The translations under genes were made by a program, and so were the position numbers. A DNA stretch of 64,000 nucleotides from Arabidopsis thaliana (lineage: Eukaryota > Streptophyta > Magnoliopsida > Brassicales > Brassicaceae): assembly GCF_000001735.4 (NCBI RefSeq), contig NC_003076.8, positions 19,595,835-19,659,834 of the forward strand, in the 5' to 3' direction. Of this stretch, positions 13,637 to 28,565 are shown piece by piece; within the stretch, counting starts at the first letter, position 1, and each line of letters opens with the position of its first letter. The notes under the pieces were generated by a model. It was given only the letters and a program-made list of their open reading frames with translations, was not told where the DNA came from and made no database searches.

Positions 13637-15878
13637 ATGGAGGATACTCGGTCAGTTGCTTCACTCATGGACTCTACATCATCCAAGATTCAGCAGCTTC
13701 AGAAGGCGTTTGCTGAACTTGAAAGTCAGCGTGCTGTAACACTTAATCTGAAGTGGAAGGAACTTGAGGAGCATTTTCATGGGCTTGAGAGGTCTTTGAA
13801 GAGAAGGTTTCATGAGCTTGAAGATCAAGAAAAAGAGTATGAAACCAAAACAAGGAAAGCTCAAGAACTGTTGGAGAAAAAGAAGGCAGCTGTTGAGGCT
13901 AAGGAGAAGGCGGCGCTTGAAAGGCTTCAGAAGAAGAGAGACGCAGCTATGTTTACTATAAACAGTGCTTTGGATAAGTATAACAACGCTCCTGTCAGTA
14001 AACCTTCTGTTGGTGAACGTTGGCCACAAAATGCTGTAGAGGATTCATCCAATGTCTTTGCTGCTGATAGTATTACCGATGATAATCCGGATGGTATTGT
14101 GCAAGATGTTCAGATCTCACCTGTGATGGGAAATTATGAGGTGAAGGCTTATCCACAGTTACTGAAACTGTGCGGGGATATGGACTCAACGGGTCTCCAT
14201 AAGTTTGTATCAGATAACCGCAAGAACCTTGCATCACTAAAGGAGGAGATTCCTATGGCGTTCAGGGCTGCAGCAAACCCAGCCAGCTTAGTGTTGGACT
14301 CTTTGGAAGGGTTTTACCCTATGGAGGCACCAACTGCTGATGGAAAAAAAGACGCTAACCTCTTGGGCATGCGCAGAACCTGTATCATGTTGATGGAGTG
14401 CCTTAGCATACTGTTATCTGGTCTGGACCGCAACTGCCTTGCTGTTGTTCTCTCACAAAATGTTAAGCATAGAGCCAAAACTATTGCAGAAGGATGGAAT
14501 CCACTGCTGGAATCTCTTGACATGGATGCTTGCAATGGTAATTCTTTGGAGGCTCATGCATTCCTGCAACTGCTGGCCACTTTTGCTATTGTTGCTGATT
14601 TTAAAGAAGATGAACTCTTAAAGCTGATCCCCATGGTTTCACGTCGCCGTCAGGCAGCTGAGCTCTGCCGTTCACTTGGATTAGCTGAAAAAATGCCTGG
14701 TTTGTTCTCTTAACTTTTAGTATATGGCTGATTATCTTACAGGTTATGACATTTCGATAGGAAAGTTGATGTTTGATAGTAACTATTTAGTGAGTGATAG
14801 GGTCTCTGGTCAAGGGCCTAAACATGGTGGATATCTGTGTTTTTCCTTGTTTAGTTTACACCCAGATTCTCTACCTTATCCCTTGATCTTATCTTTAATG
14901 TGCACTGCTCCTTTTATTCCAGGTGTGATTGAAGTTCTCGTGAACAGTGGAAAACAGATTGATGCGGTTAACTTGGCATTTGCGTTTGAACTCACAGAAC
15001 AGTTCTCACCTGTCTCATTACTGAAATCTTACTTGATAGAGGCAAGGCGATCTTCCCCCCAAGGCAGACCTGGCAATGCATCTCCTGCTGTTCAGGCAAG
15101 TGTTCCCTGACTTGATAACTTGCAGTTATAGATTACCTTGTTGGTGAAAATGAAGGGCTATATTAATGCATTTTGCCTAGAACGAGTGATCTTATCTTTT
15201 ATTGAACTCGTTACCTTTTCTCGAGCATCTGGCTATTTGAAAAAGTAAATCTTACCTCGCTGGAACATTCCTGAGCTCTGTTCAGTTAGCTGTCATATTT
15301 TACTCCAGACTTCTAACACCATTTGAAACTGAAAACCGATGCTTTCATTATCAATTACTTTAGGCGTATATCATAGTACTTGCTGATGCAGGATCAGTCT
15401 CATATTGTTGTACATTATTATGTGTGTACCAATGCAGGATGAGTTCAATGAGCGGGAGCTTATAGGCCTCAAAACCGTTATAAAGTGTATCGAAGAGCAT
15501 AGCCTGGAAGAGCAGTACCCAGTTGAGCCACTTCACAAACGGATTCTCCAGCTCGAGAAAGCCAAAGCGGACAAAAAGAGAGCAACAGAACCCATGAAAC
15601 CTCAGCCAAAACGACCACGTGGTGCTCAACCCCGAGTCACTGACAACAACAACAACATCAACAACAACAAGACAGGATACGGTAGAGTCATCCCTGAAAG
15701 GTATCCGCAGTATGTCTATGACAACAGACCGTTCCTTAGCGGTCCAATCATGGCAGCACAACCTCCACCACCTCCTCCTCCTCAGACTTACACGTTCAAT
15801 CCTGCTCCTGCACATGGGAACTTCTACGCGAACTGCTATCAGTACCAGGCTCCTCCTCCTCCTCCTTACTTTCACTAG
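13637..15878 (+). CDS. FRL3: FRIGIDA-like protein 3
   Basis: The FRIGIDA family are nuclear scaffold proteins; FRIGIDA itself activates FLC and sets vernalisation need. Exons 13637-14699, 14923-15095 and 15438-15878 give 558 residues. Order: a short N terminus, a charged coiled coil at about residues 15-110 (RRFHELEDQEKEYETK, KAALERLQKKRD), a linker, then the conserved all-helical FRIGIDA domain at about 160-430 (LLKLCGDMDSTGLHKFVSDN, AHAFLQLLATF, RRRQAAELCRSLGLAEKMPG). A basic KRPRGAQPR stretch follows, likely a nuclear signal. The tail is low complexity with Asn, Pro and Tyr (PPPPPPPQTYTF). The start is the ATG at 13637; the GTG just before it was discounted. The second intron begins with GC, not GT (15096). 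The match to At5g48385 is from memory, and a role in flowering is inferred from the family. Confidence 0.93.
15096..15437 (+). other. GC-AG intron in FRL3
   Basis: CAG|GCAAGT is the consensus for the GC donor class and pairs with acceptor AATGCAG|GATGAG. Joining here keeps the frame (SPAVQ/DEFNERE). The nearest GT, four bases later, would place a stop codon at the join. Confidence 0.85.
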
Positions 15879-16243
15879 TGATAAAAAAAGGTGAATGGTA
15901 AAATGTGACTGTGACTGTGACTCCCCTTTGGTGTTAACTTGTGGCAGCTCTTTTTTAACTCCTCTCCTTAGTTCTCTTTCCCTTTGATGTTGTTGTTGTG
16001 TACGGATGGTTTTAGTATTTTTAAGGATCAACCCTACTCAAAACAAAAAACAAAAAAATACTCAGATTTTCTTATTAATTATTATATCTTTAATGTTGTA
16101 TTTTATTATTTTTCCTTAACCTACACAGGAGGTGTAAATTACAATACTAACCCTAATTTGAATTTCGAAAATATCTTATTCTCTCAGACTCGGTCCTTCG
16201 AAATTCCCAATTCTCTCTCTGAAATCTCCCGCCAACAATCGAA
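15879..16243. other. FRL3 3' flank and ZIP4 upstream region
   Basis: The genes are head to tail. A small CTGTGA triplicate lies at about 15905-15922. No separate gene is visible. The ZIP4 promoter must lie within this 365-bp gap or overlap the FRL3 3' UTR. Confidence 0.5.
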
Positions 16244-19200
16244 ATGAGAATCGCCGAGATCACCACGCCGGACCTCCGGTTACATCACCGGGAAACCGAT
16301 TCACACACTCACCATCCTCTTCTCTCCGAGATCGAGCTCTTAATCCAACAATCTGAAGCCATTTCCAAAGATCAGCCGCTACCTCAATCTCTCCCTATTT
16401 CTCTTAGACAATTCCTAACTCGGCTGAGTCAACTTGCTCCTTTTCCCGATAACTCCTTCAAGCTTACCATATGGAAACTCAGCTTTCGCCTCTGGAATGC
16501 TTGTGTTGATCTCGCTAACGCCGCCTCTCTCCAATCCTCTTTAACCTCCGCCGAGAACATTGCGAATCTCAGACATGTTGCCGCCGATATGCTTTTTCTC
16601 GCTAAGGACGTTACCGGTGTTCCATCTCCGACGATTAAGTCCTCTCTATTCTACTATAAGACCGGTCTTGTTTATCACAGTCTCAAGAAATTCGATCTCG
16701 CCTCCGATTGCTTCGAGAGAGCCACCGAAATCGTCTCGAAAATTGATATCGCGAAAATTTCCGATGCCGGAGAAAAGAAATTGTTTCTGGATCTAAACCT
16801 AGCTAGATCTCGAACTGCCTGGGAAATTTCTGATAGGAATTTAGCTGTAACGTTGCTTAATCGGGCGAAGAATTTGTTGTTTGGTTCACCGGATCACTAC
16901 AAATCGCTCTCAAATCAATTCCTTGCGTTTGGTAAAAGCTCTTTGTCTAGAGGTGACGACGATTGCAGTCTAAACGACGCTCTTAGGTTAATGAATGAAG
17001 CGTTGGATCTTTGTGAGAAGGGATTAGGTACAGCAAAAACTCGGGAAGATACTACGGAGTTCACGGCCATGAGAATCAAAACTCTGCGTTTCATATCAGC
17101 AGTGCATTTGCAGAAGGGAGAGTTCGAGAATGTGATAAAATGTGTGAAAGTTCTAAGGAATGGAGGAAATGGTAGTGATGGAGCTGATCAACATGCTTCA
17201 TTACCTGTGTTGGCGATGAAGGCTTGGTTAGGACTTGGGAGGCATAGTGAGGCAGAGAAGGAGCTGAGAGGTATGGTGGGAAACAATGATATTCCAGAGG
17301 CAGTGTGGGTATCTGCTGTGGAAGCATATTTTGAGGTGGTTGGGACTGCTGGAGCAGAAACTGCAAAGGGTGTGTTCTTAGGTCTGCTGGGAAGGTGTCA
17401 TGTCAGTGCAAAGGCGGCACTTAGAGTGGCTCATCGGGTGCTTGGTGAGAGTAGGGGAGGTGATAATGGTTCGAGAATTAGGGCGAACGTTGTGGCTCAG
17501 CTCGTGTCAGATGAGAGAGTTGTTGCTCTCTTTGCTAGTGAAGCTGTGACTAAGGAGAGGAAGGCAATACATTCTGTTCTCTGGAACAGGTATGTTTTTG
17601 CCATTGAACTTTCATCTCCCTTGGTTAACATTGGTGTGTCATATTTATTGCATCTTAGTTAACTGAGTGATTCAGCTTGGTTACAGTGATTGATAGGTTT
17701 TGTTGTTGTTTTCTTGAGTGTATGTCTTGGGGATCTAATCTGGGTATTTTCTGCTGTTTACAGTGCTTCAGATCATTTCCGTGCTAAAGATTATGAGACA
17801 AGTGCAGAGATGTTTGAGAAATCAATGCTCTATATTCCACATGATATAGAAAATAGAGTTTTCAGGGCCAAAGGCTTCAGGGTTTTGTGTCTTTGCTACC
17901 TTGGGCTCTCTCAGCTGGATCGAGCTCTTGAATACATAGAAGAAGCTGAAAAGGTATACATTTATCCATGGAACTTCTATTTTCAACGGTCCTAGTTGGA
18001 TCTTTCAACTCAGAATTGCTAACTAGTTTTCTGTCTCTGCAGCTTGAGCCCAATATTGCTTGCTCCTTTCTTAAGGTAGACTGTCTTTTCCCCCACAGTA
18101 CATGCTTATTCAACATATGGCCTTCGGCTACCTCGCCATATATATGTATCTGGAGATTGTTTGAGAAAAATTGTTTCAGCAACTTCTCTTTGCTTCTGAT
18201 TCTTGCAGTTCAAGATCTACCTGCAAAAGAAGGAACACAGTTGTGCCATTGGTCAGATCGATGCAATGACGTCCTGCCTTGATTTTTCTCCAGATTATCT
18301 TTCCCTTTCAGCGCATGAAGCTATTTCTTGCCAAGCGCTTCCAGTTGCTGTTGCTTCTCTTTCCAAGTTTCTCAGTTTCTATATCTCAGGAAAAAAAATG
18401 CCAACCACAGAGGTTGTGGTCTTCCGTACCTTAGTCACTATATTGACTCAAGACATTGGCAGCGAAACCGAAGCTCTTAACTTTATGTTGCAAGCTCAGA
18501 GCAGGGCTTCTAAGCTTGGGACAGAGTGTTTCTTTGGATTAGGAGAGACTGGAAAGCGAGAACAGAATTGGTTTGCTGCGACTTGCTGGAATCTTGGGTC
18601 AAGGTGTGGGAAGGAAAAGAAGTATGAGCTCTGTGGTGAATTCTTGAGGCTGGCATCTGAATTTTATGGCTATATAGATACTGATGAGTCTGGAGAAGAC
18701 AAACTGATGATTTGCAGGTCCATAATACTAAGTGTCACCGCTATGATTGCTTTGGAGAAGCAAACCAAGAGCGCACTGACTGAAACCCAAGTGAAACTTG
18801 CTGCAGAATTGCTCGTGAGAGCAGGAAAGGTCTTATCCTCCTCTTTATTAATATTACCTGCAGAGTTTTACCTTTCAGTTTCACTGATGTTTGGTTATAT
18901 ATTTGCAGATTATGTCTTCTTCGCTCTCAGATGGTAAAGATTGTATCATGGAGCCAGAACTCATCTTTATGTACACTTTACTTGCGTATGACATACACGG
19001 AAGGCTCAACAATTCGGCATTCCAGTTACTTGTGGTAAAGACGTTTGCTGGTTCCAAGTCTTGTCATTACAACTATCTTCTCCAACTTGGAATTTTCGCC
19101 TCTCAAAGCCCTCAGTCCAACCCGGACGTGTCAACATTTGCTCTTAACGAATGCCTATCCGCTCTGATCGCATCTGCTTCACCAGAGTACCCAACCATAG

Positions 19201-19529
19201 CTCTTATAATCAGGAAGCTGATCTCCATAGCCAGCGTCCACAAAGGCGATACAGACGATGAAGAAGCAATCTTAAAGATGTACAAACAAGCATACAGAAT
19301 CATGGTTGGGTTGAAGGAAGGGGAATACCCGACTGAAGAAGGGAAATGGCTCGCAATGACAGCTTGGAACCGAGCAGCGTTGCCCGTGAGGCTAGGACAG
19401 TTTGAGACCGCTAAAAAATGGCTGAGCATCGGGTTGGAAATCGCTGATAAGGTTACAGGTATGGATACTTATAAAGCTTGTATGCAGGATTACTTGGCTG
19501 GTTTTCAGACCAAAGTTTCTTCTGCTTAG
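16244..19529 (+). CDS. ZIP4: ZIP4/SPO22 meiotic TPR protein
   Basis: ZIP4 is a ZMM-group protein needed for class I crossovers, acting as a TPR scaffold on meiotic chromosomes. Five exons join in phase: 16244-17589, 17764-17953, 18043-18075, 18209-18829, 18909-19529, giving 936 residues, the length I recall for the Arabidopsis protein. Exon 3 is only 33 bp ([11 protein letters not shown]). The protein is almost all helical, with repeated TPR-like pairs, for example [40 protein letters not shown] and [20 protein letters not shown]. It has no signal peptide or membrane segment. The SPO22 domain covers about residues 200-470. The C-terminal part ([22 protein letters not shown]) is also TPR-like. 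It corresponds to At5g48390. Confidence 0.95.
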
Positions 19530-20409
19530 TTTCATTCATATTAACTGTCTCATTAGTTTAAATGTCCATGAAATAAATCTGAGATATAGAATTGTTGAAG
19601 ATGTTTAGTTCATATAGTACACACTAAATCCCCTAGAAAAACTAATTAAAACATGTAAAACTATATTTCTAATCGCTTCTTGCAAACAGAATCTGCTCTA
19701 AGACATATTCATCTCTCATGGGAATTATGCAAATCTTACTAAGATCAAAATTCATTTGACCGTAGATTTTTATGATGGAAAGAGTTTGTGGTCGTGTAGA
19801 GTTATTAAGAATTCACTTAGTTTTAGGTGGAGGCCTAAACTTAAGAAAGGACATAAGATACTGACTAAGTTTGATCATATGAGATCGTTTACTTTTGAGA
19901 TGAAACGACTTTCACAATTTTCCTCTGCTTCTAGATTTATATCTGTGACCGTCTGATTATATAATCCTTGGTACTTGTTGATTAGTTCTTGTCGGCAAAG
20001 GATAATACTCTCCAAAAGCTATGGGATTGAAAGGTGTTTGTTTTCTTTTGCTTAAAATTGACCTTTGACAAATTCTGTCCAATAGAATCTTCATTTTTCA
20101 TATTGTTCTTCTTACTTTCGTAACTAAAATAATAACTTTGAGAGAAAGATAAGTAGCCAACCTTTAGTACTCCACAACGAAATTTCTCTTAAATTGTAAT
20201 CGGTTGACTAATGTCATCCTCCTAAAAATTTCGTTAACTTTGAATTTCTCTTTTTCTTCTTACGATTTTCTTAAATATATGTGAATAGAATAGAGAAAAT
20301 GTAAAACACGGCATGTGTAGGCTATAACTGTTTATATAAAATAATAATAATGATGTGTAAAGCAACAAACGTGAGGTCTCTCCTTCCTCTTTAGTTGGAA
20401 AGAATTTTA
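19530..20409 (+). other. ZIP4 3' flank and GLR1.2 promoter region
   Basis: From about 19894 the sequence is homologous to the region from 23816 upstream of GLR1.3, for example CTCTGCTTCTAGATTTATAT in both. This marks the left edge of the tandem duplication. An ORF at 19756-19956 has no recognisable family. Confidence 0.6.
20333..20340 (+). promoter_or_regulatory. TATA box of GLR1.2
   Basis: TATATAAA lies 70 bp before the start codon, preceded by AAACACGGCATG, a phrase also found before the GLR1.3 TATA box. Confidence 0.6.
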
Positions 20410-23400
20410 ATGGTGAGAATTTGTATTCAAACCCCAATTTTGCTATCGTTTCTTCTTGTTCTGCTTTTCTTCATCTCCAACTGTTTTGCTTCGAGTCAAA
20501 ACAACGATGATGATAAACGGATTCGGGTCCGGGTCGGGTTGGTTTTGGATTTGGGTTCCGTGGAAGGGAAGATAGTGCGGAGTTCTGTTTCCATGGCTCT
20601 TTCTGATTTCTACGACAATCACAATGACTACAAAACAAGACTCTCTCTTTTAGTCAGAGATTCTCATGGAGAGCCTCTTCTTGCTCTTGATTCAGGTAAC
20701 ATACTCCATTACTCTTGCACCTCTCTATATAAATCACCTTTTTCTCTTTATCCATTTTTGTTTTGTGATTATTCATACACTCACAATCTTTGTGAATGAA
20801 ACAGTTGTAGATTTGCTGCAAACAGAAGGAGTGCAAGCAATAATTGGCGGGAACTCGTTGCTAGAAGCGAAGCTTTTGGCGGAACTTGGAGAGAAAGCTA
20901 GGGTTCCTGTGATTTCACTTAACTCTCCCATGTCATTGTCATTGAGCAAATACACTCACTTGATCCAAGCCACACATAACTCTGCCTCTGAGGTTAAAGG
21001 AATTACAGCTTTCCTCCATGGGTTTGATTGGAACAGTGTTGCTCTTGTTTTAGAAGATCACGATGACTGGAGAGAGAGTATGCATTTTATGGTGGACCAT
21101 TTCCATGAGAACAACGTTCATGTACAGTCCAAGGTTGCTTTTAGTGTCACTTCGAGTGAGGATTCTTTGATGGATCGATTACGGGAGCTTAAGGACTTGG
21201 GAACAACTGTCTTTGTTGTTCACTTGTCTGAAGTTATTGCAACTCGTCTCTTCCCATGTGCTGAGAAATTAGGGATGATGGGTGAAGGGTTTGCTTGGAT
21301 TCTTACTTCCAGAAGCATGAGCAGTTTTCATGATCAGTTCATTGACGATTTAACAAAGGAGGCAATGGAAGGTGTGGTTGGTTTCAAGTCTTATATACCA
21401 ATGTCAAAAGAGCTTCACAACTTCACTTTGAGATGGAGAAAAACACTCCCTGTTGAAGAAGTTACTGGGAGTGAGATTACTCGGTTGAGTATCTCTGGCG
21501 TATGGGCTCATGATGTCGCTTGGAGTCTGGCGAGTGCAGCTGAAGTGACAAGGATGCCAACTGTGACATCAACTCTCCTTGAGGCCATAAAAGAAAGCAG
21601 GTTTAAGGGTCTGAGTGGTAACTTTCAGTTGGATGATATGAAGTTGTTATCAGACAAGTTTGAGATTGTGAATATGATAGGATCAGGTGAGAGAAGGGTA
21701 GGATTCTGGAATTCTAATGGTAGTTTCAGCAATAGAAGACAATTATCTTCTACTCATGACAATCTGGAGACCATAATTTGGCCCGGTGGGTCTGCTCAAA
21801 GTCCGAAAGGGAGAAGTCTAAGAGAGAGCGGTAGAAAAAAGCTTAGGGTTCTTGTTACATCTAGCAATAGATTCCCAAGACTGATGAAAGTGGAGACTGA
21901 TCCAATAACACATGAGATAACAATTGTCGAAGGGTTCTGTATAGAAGTCTTTCAGGCATCCATTGCACCTTTCAACTATGAAGTGGAGTACATACGTTGG
22001 CTCAATGGAACTAACTACACCAAGCTTGCATATGCACTTCATAGCCAGGTACTAAGCATGGCTCGATTTTACAATTGCAAGTACTTTTAAAATTTGCGTA
22101 GACTGTGTGTGGGAACTGACTTAATTCCATTGATAATTTTTGTTGCATCCCTTAGAAAGACAAATATGATGCTGCTGTGGGAGATATTACAATTACTTCC
22201 GATAGATCGATGTATGTTGATTTTACGTTGCCATACACTGAAATGGGTCTTGGAATTGTAGCAGCAAAGGAGAGAAGTATGTGGGTGTTCTTCCAACCTC
22301 TAACACCAAACCTTTGGATAACAAGTGCAGCTTTCTTTGTCTTGACGGGTATTATAGTTTGGTTGATAGAAAGAGCTGAGAACAAAGAGTTCCAAGGATC
22401 TTGGCCTCAACAGATTGGAGTTGTGATTTGGTTTGGCTTCTCTACCCTTGTTTATGCTCATCGTAAGTACCTTTTCACATTCTTATATACCAATTTGGCC
22501 ATAAGAGAAGAGATTGTAGTGATGCTTACCTTTTGTTGCTTACTCTGTGTGACAGGGGAGAAGCTACAACACAACTTATCAAGATTTGTAGTTACAGTTT
22601 GGGTATTTGCGGTGCTCATATTGGTTACAAGTTACACTGCAACATTGACATCAATGATGACGGTGCAACAAATACGATTCAACGCCAATGAAGATTATGT
22701 GGGTCACCTCTCGGGATCCCTCATCGCAAATGCGGCCCTCACCAATTCCAGCCTCAGAGCAATGAGATTATTGGGTCTCAATACTTCAGAAGATTATGCT
22801 CAAGCTTTGATGAATAAAAGTGTCTCATATATTGTTAGTGAGTTGCCATACCTGAAAATCCTCCTTGGCGAGAATCCTGGACATTTTCTCATGGTCAAGA
22901 CACAATCTACCACCAATGGTTTTGGCTTCGTATGTATCCTTCTTCTGCATCATCAGTTGCTTTACTCTTGATTTTACTTGTTGAAAAAGAAATGTTTGGT
23001 TTGTTATACTATGTTCCAGATGTTCCAGAAGGGGTCCGAGTTGGCGCCTAATGTGTCCCGGGAGATTGCGAAGCTGAGGACAAGCGAGAGGCTAAACGAG
23101 ATGGAGAGAAGATGGTTTGATAAACAGCTTCCATACACAACCGATGATACATCAAATCCTATAACCCTATATAGATTCCGTGGTTTGTTTATGATCACCG
23201 GAGTTTCATTCGCTTTCGCTCTTGCAGTACTTCTCATTCTTTGGCTCCGAGAAAGATGGGAAATCCTTGTGAATTCGGTCAATATATACTTCTCACAACG
23301 ACTTAGACATTTCAGGATCCTCTTCACAAGAACTATCCATCCTAGTCCCCTCGGCCTCGATAACCCCATTGGCGAGAATGCGGTTCAAATGGCTCAACGT

Positions 23401-23412
23401 AACAGACGATAG
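20410..23412 (+). CDS. GLR1.2: Glutamate receptor-like channel 1.2
   Basis: Plant GLRs are amino-acid-gated cation channels; GLR1.2 is linked to calcium signals in pollen tubes. Exons 20410-20695, 20805-22048, 22156-22462, 22556-22929 and 23020-23412 encode 867 residues. Order: signal peptide ([18 protein letters not shown]), an amino-terminal periplasmic-binding-like domain (about 37-400), ligand-binding lobe S1 ([20 protein letters not shown]), M1 ([16 protein letters not shown]), a pore loop ([17 protein letters not shown]), M3 with [14 protein letters not shown] (the plant form of the SYTANLAAF gate), lobe S2 and M4 ([18 protein letters not shown]). It has a short basic cytosolic tail. 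The ATG at 20410 was preferred over the in-frame TTG at 20395. It is the left member of a tandem pair with GLR1.3, sharing the intron positions. It matches At5g48400. Confidence 0.96.
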
Positions 23413-24481
23413 GAAATGAGTAACATAGAGAGAAAACAATTGTTGTGATGTGGTACGTCTCTGACTCTGACCTTGGAGCAGCAAAGAAGATCCTCCAGTG
23501 ATCCACTAGCTCCTGATCCAAGCCGGCTTACGTCTGAAAGTATAAATGATTGTTATACCAATTTTGTAAATTATAGTGTGATCATATTCGCAACCACTTT
23601 TGTAAATAGCAAAAAGGTATTGGTAATATATTGAGTTAAAATTTAACACATTTAGTTTGAGTATTTTTTGGAGAATATGATACTTTTGCAAAGAAAAAAA
23701 TACTTTAATTCTTCATTTTATAAACCTTAAAAAATGTACCAAACTTTAATCAGTATGTAAAAGACTCGTGCATTTCGTTTGTTGGTATTTGTGTTTAATT
23801 TCTTCCATCAATTTATTTGAGATGAGACGACTTTCACCATTTTTCTCTGCTTCTAGATTTATATCTTTGACTGTCTAAATTGTCAAATCCCTTACACTAA
23901 GTACTTTTGTTGATTTGTTCTTGTCAACACAAGTTAATACAACCCCAACAAATATGGAGTTTTTAACCAAAAAAAAAACAAATATGGAGTTCTACGTGTA
24001 AAAATTTCAGATTAAAACACATTTGTTCCTACGACCGTTGACAAATGTTTTTTTTTTTTTAAGACAAATGATTTTTTTCTTTTGCTAAAATTGGTTAGTT
24101 GACAAAATTTTATCCTATAGAATCCTTTTCGAATTTATTCCGTATTTTTACCTTTTTACTTTCTTCACCAAACATTTTGATAGATTTAGTCAGATTCTCT
24201 TAAATAATGAAATGATTTGAGAGACAAAAGAGTAGCCAAACTCGATAGCCCATACCGAATTTTACGTTGACTAATGTAATTTTTCTTAAAATCATGATGT
24301 CATCATCTTAAACTTTGAATTTTTCTTCAAATATAGTACGTATGTTAATTTTTAAAATTGGAATAATTAGACAGATGAAAAACAAAACACGGCATGGGTT
24401 TATATAACAACAAAATAAAATAATGACTAAAAGCAGCAAACGTGGGGTTTCTCCTTTCTCTCTAGTTGGAAAGTTTTTTTA
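23413..24481 (+). other. GLR1.2 3' flank and GLR1.3 promoter region
   Basis: This contains the second copy of the duplicated GLR promoter from about 23816. A small direct repeat, ACAAATATGGAGTT, occurs at about 23949 and 23979. GLR1.3 has a TATA element (TATATAA) at 24401-24407. The 3' flank near 23535-23610 resembles that of GLR1.3 near 27505-27585. Confidence 0.6.
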
Positions 24482-27443
<2,962 letters not shown>

Positions 27444-27655
27444 GAACTGATTAGGGTTAGATCAAAAGGTCCACAAACAATCTTTACTTGTAAATGACTT
27501 ACATATCAAAGTATAAATGCTGTTTAGACCAAATCCTTGCTTGTAAATTGTATGATCAAATTCAAAACCACCTTTATATAGTTGGTTCATATATGATTAG
27601 TGTCTTTCAAATGGTATGGTTCTCAAAAAAAAAAAAAAAAACAATTAAGGTGGAA
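27444..27655. other. GLR1.3 3' flank
   Basis: An AT-rich flank ending in an 18-base A run at about 27625-27642, just left of the candidate retroposed insertion. No gene is visible. Confidence 0.5.
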
Positions 27656-28373
27656 CCAACCGAATCAATTTTTTTTTTTTTGTCACAAGAGTGTCCATTT
27701 TGTTATATCAACATAAGCCAAAGTTTGAGACAAACAACAGAGCCAAATTCAACTAAACATAAGTGTAAGACTTTTCAAGCCCAACTATGAAGCCCAAGTA
27801 GGAAACCGCATCAGGAAGAAAGAAGAATCATTGAAACAGAACCTAAAACACGTGTCATGAAAAGGTTAGGTGCTGAAGACACGTGAGAAGAAGAAGATCG
27901 GAGAATCACTGGTCGCCGCCGAAGAAGATTGTCGACTCCATTGAAACCCAGAACGCCGCGATATGCATGTTGAATCCGGTGATAGCAATTGTCAATTCCA
28001 AAGCTCTAAAAACAAATCTTCAACTTCATGGAAATTCAACTTCAAAATCTTCCCAATTAAACGTCAACGGTTCACGAACTCAAGCATCATATTCATCAAT
28101 CTTATGTTGGAGAGAATTGTGTTTAGGCAAAGACGAATCACCTAAAACCACAACACTAACATAGATCGCATAATTTATTCAACAGAAAAAACAAAAAGCG
28201 GCAACAGATAGCCGAAACAAAGCCGGACCTCGCCGGAGACAAAGCTGAACCATACCAGAGACAAAACTAGTAAACAAACCGGATGGAGAAACAAAGATCG
28301 TGTTCCTCTCTCTGAATAATTGAAGAGAGAGAAGAGAGAGAAATTGATCTTTTCCCCTTCCAACCGAATCAAT
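27656..28373 (-). mobile_element. Candidate retroposed non-LTR element with 14-bp target-site repeats
   Basis: The 14-mer CCAACCGAATCAAT occurs at 27656-27669 and again at 28360-28373, with no mismatch. The left copy runs straight into a 12-T tract (27670-27681). A body of about 690 bp lies between. A poly(A) tail next to one of two target-site repeats is the mark of LINE-type retroposition, so the element would lie on the minus strand with its 5' end near 28359. On that strand it starts with a CT-rich leader (TTTCTCTCTCTTCTCTCTC) and holds no long ORF. It may be a short non-autonomous LINE-like element or a processed copy of a host transcript; I cannot name its parent. Confidence 0.55.
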
Positions 28374-28449
28374 CTAATATCCGGTTTATTGACATTAGTT
28401 CCAAAATCAAAATCAAACCTAGTAAGAAATCCGAAATGCCGGTCAGTTG

Positions 28450-28565
28450 TGGGCTTTCAGTTTGGGCTGGGCTAATAAAATTAATGAGCCCATAAGCTTT
28501 TTCAAAGAGAAGAAAGGAGAAGAGAGAAACCCTAATCTCTATTCTCTCCCAATCTTATATATAAT
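28450..28565 (+). promoter_or_regulatory. Site II / telo-box promoter with no evident coding gene
   Basis: TGGGCT site II elements lie at 28450-28455, 28463-28468 and 28468-28473, with the reverse form AGCCCA at 28487-28492. A telo-box AAACCCTAA follows at 28527-28535 and a TATA element (TATATATAAT) at about 28556-28565, then a CT-rich leader. This set is typical of plant ribosomal protein, translation-factor and snoRNA genes. The first downstream ATG opens only MSLN. A spliced non-coding transcript is the simplest reading. Confidence 0.5.

Noticed and set aside
20395-20409. Earlier GLR1.2 start beginning MERIL
   Set aside because: It begins with TTG; the ATG at 20410 aligns with the start region of GLR1.3.
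27883-28164. 93-codon + strand ORF
   Set aside because: It lies inside the candidate retroposed element and antisense to its likely direction, with no recognisable domain.
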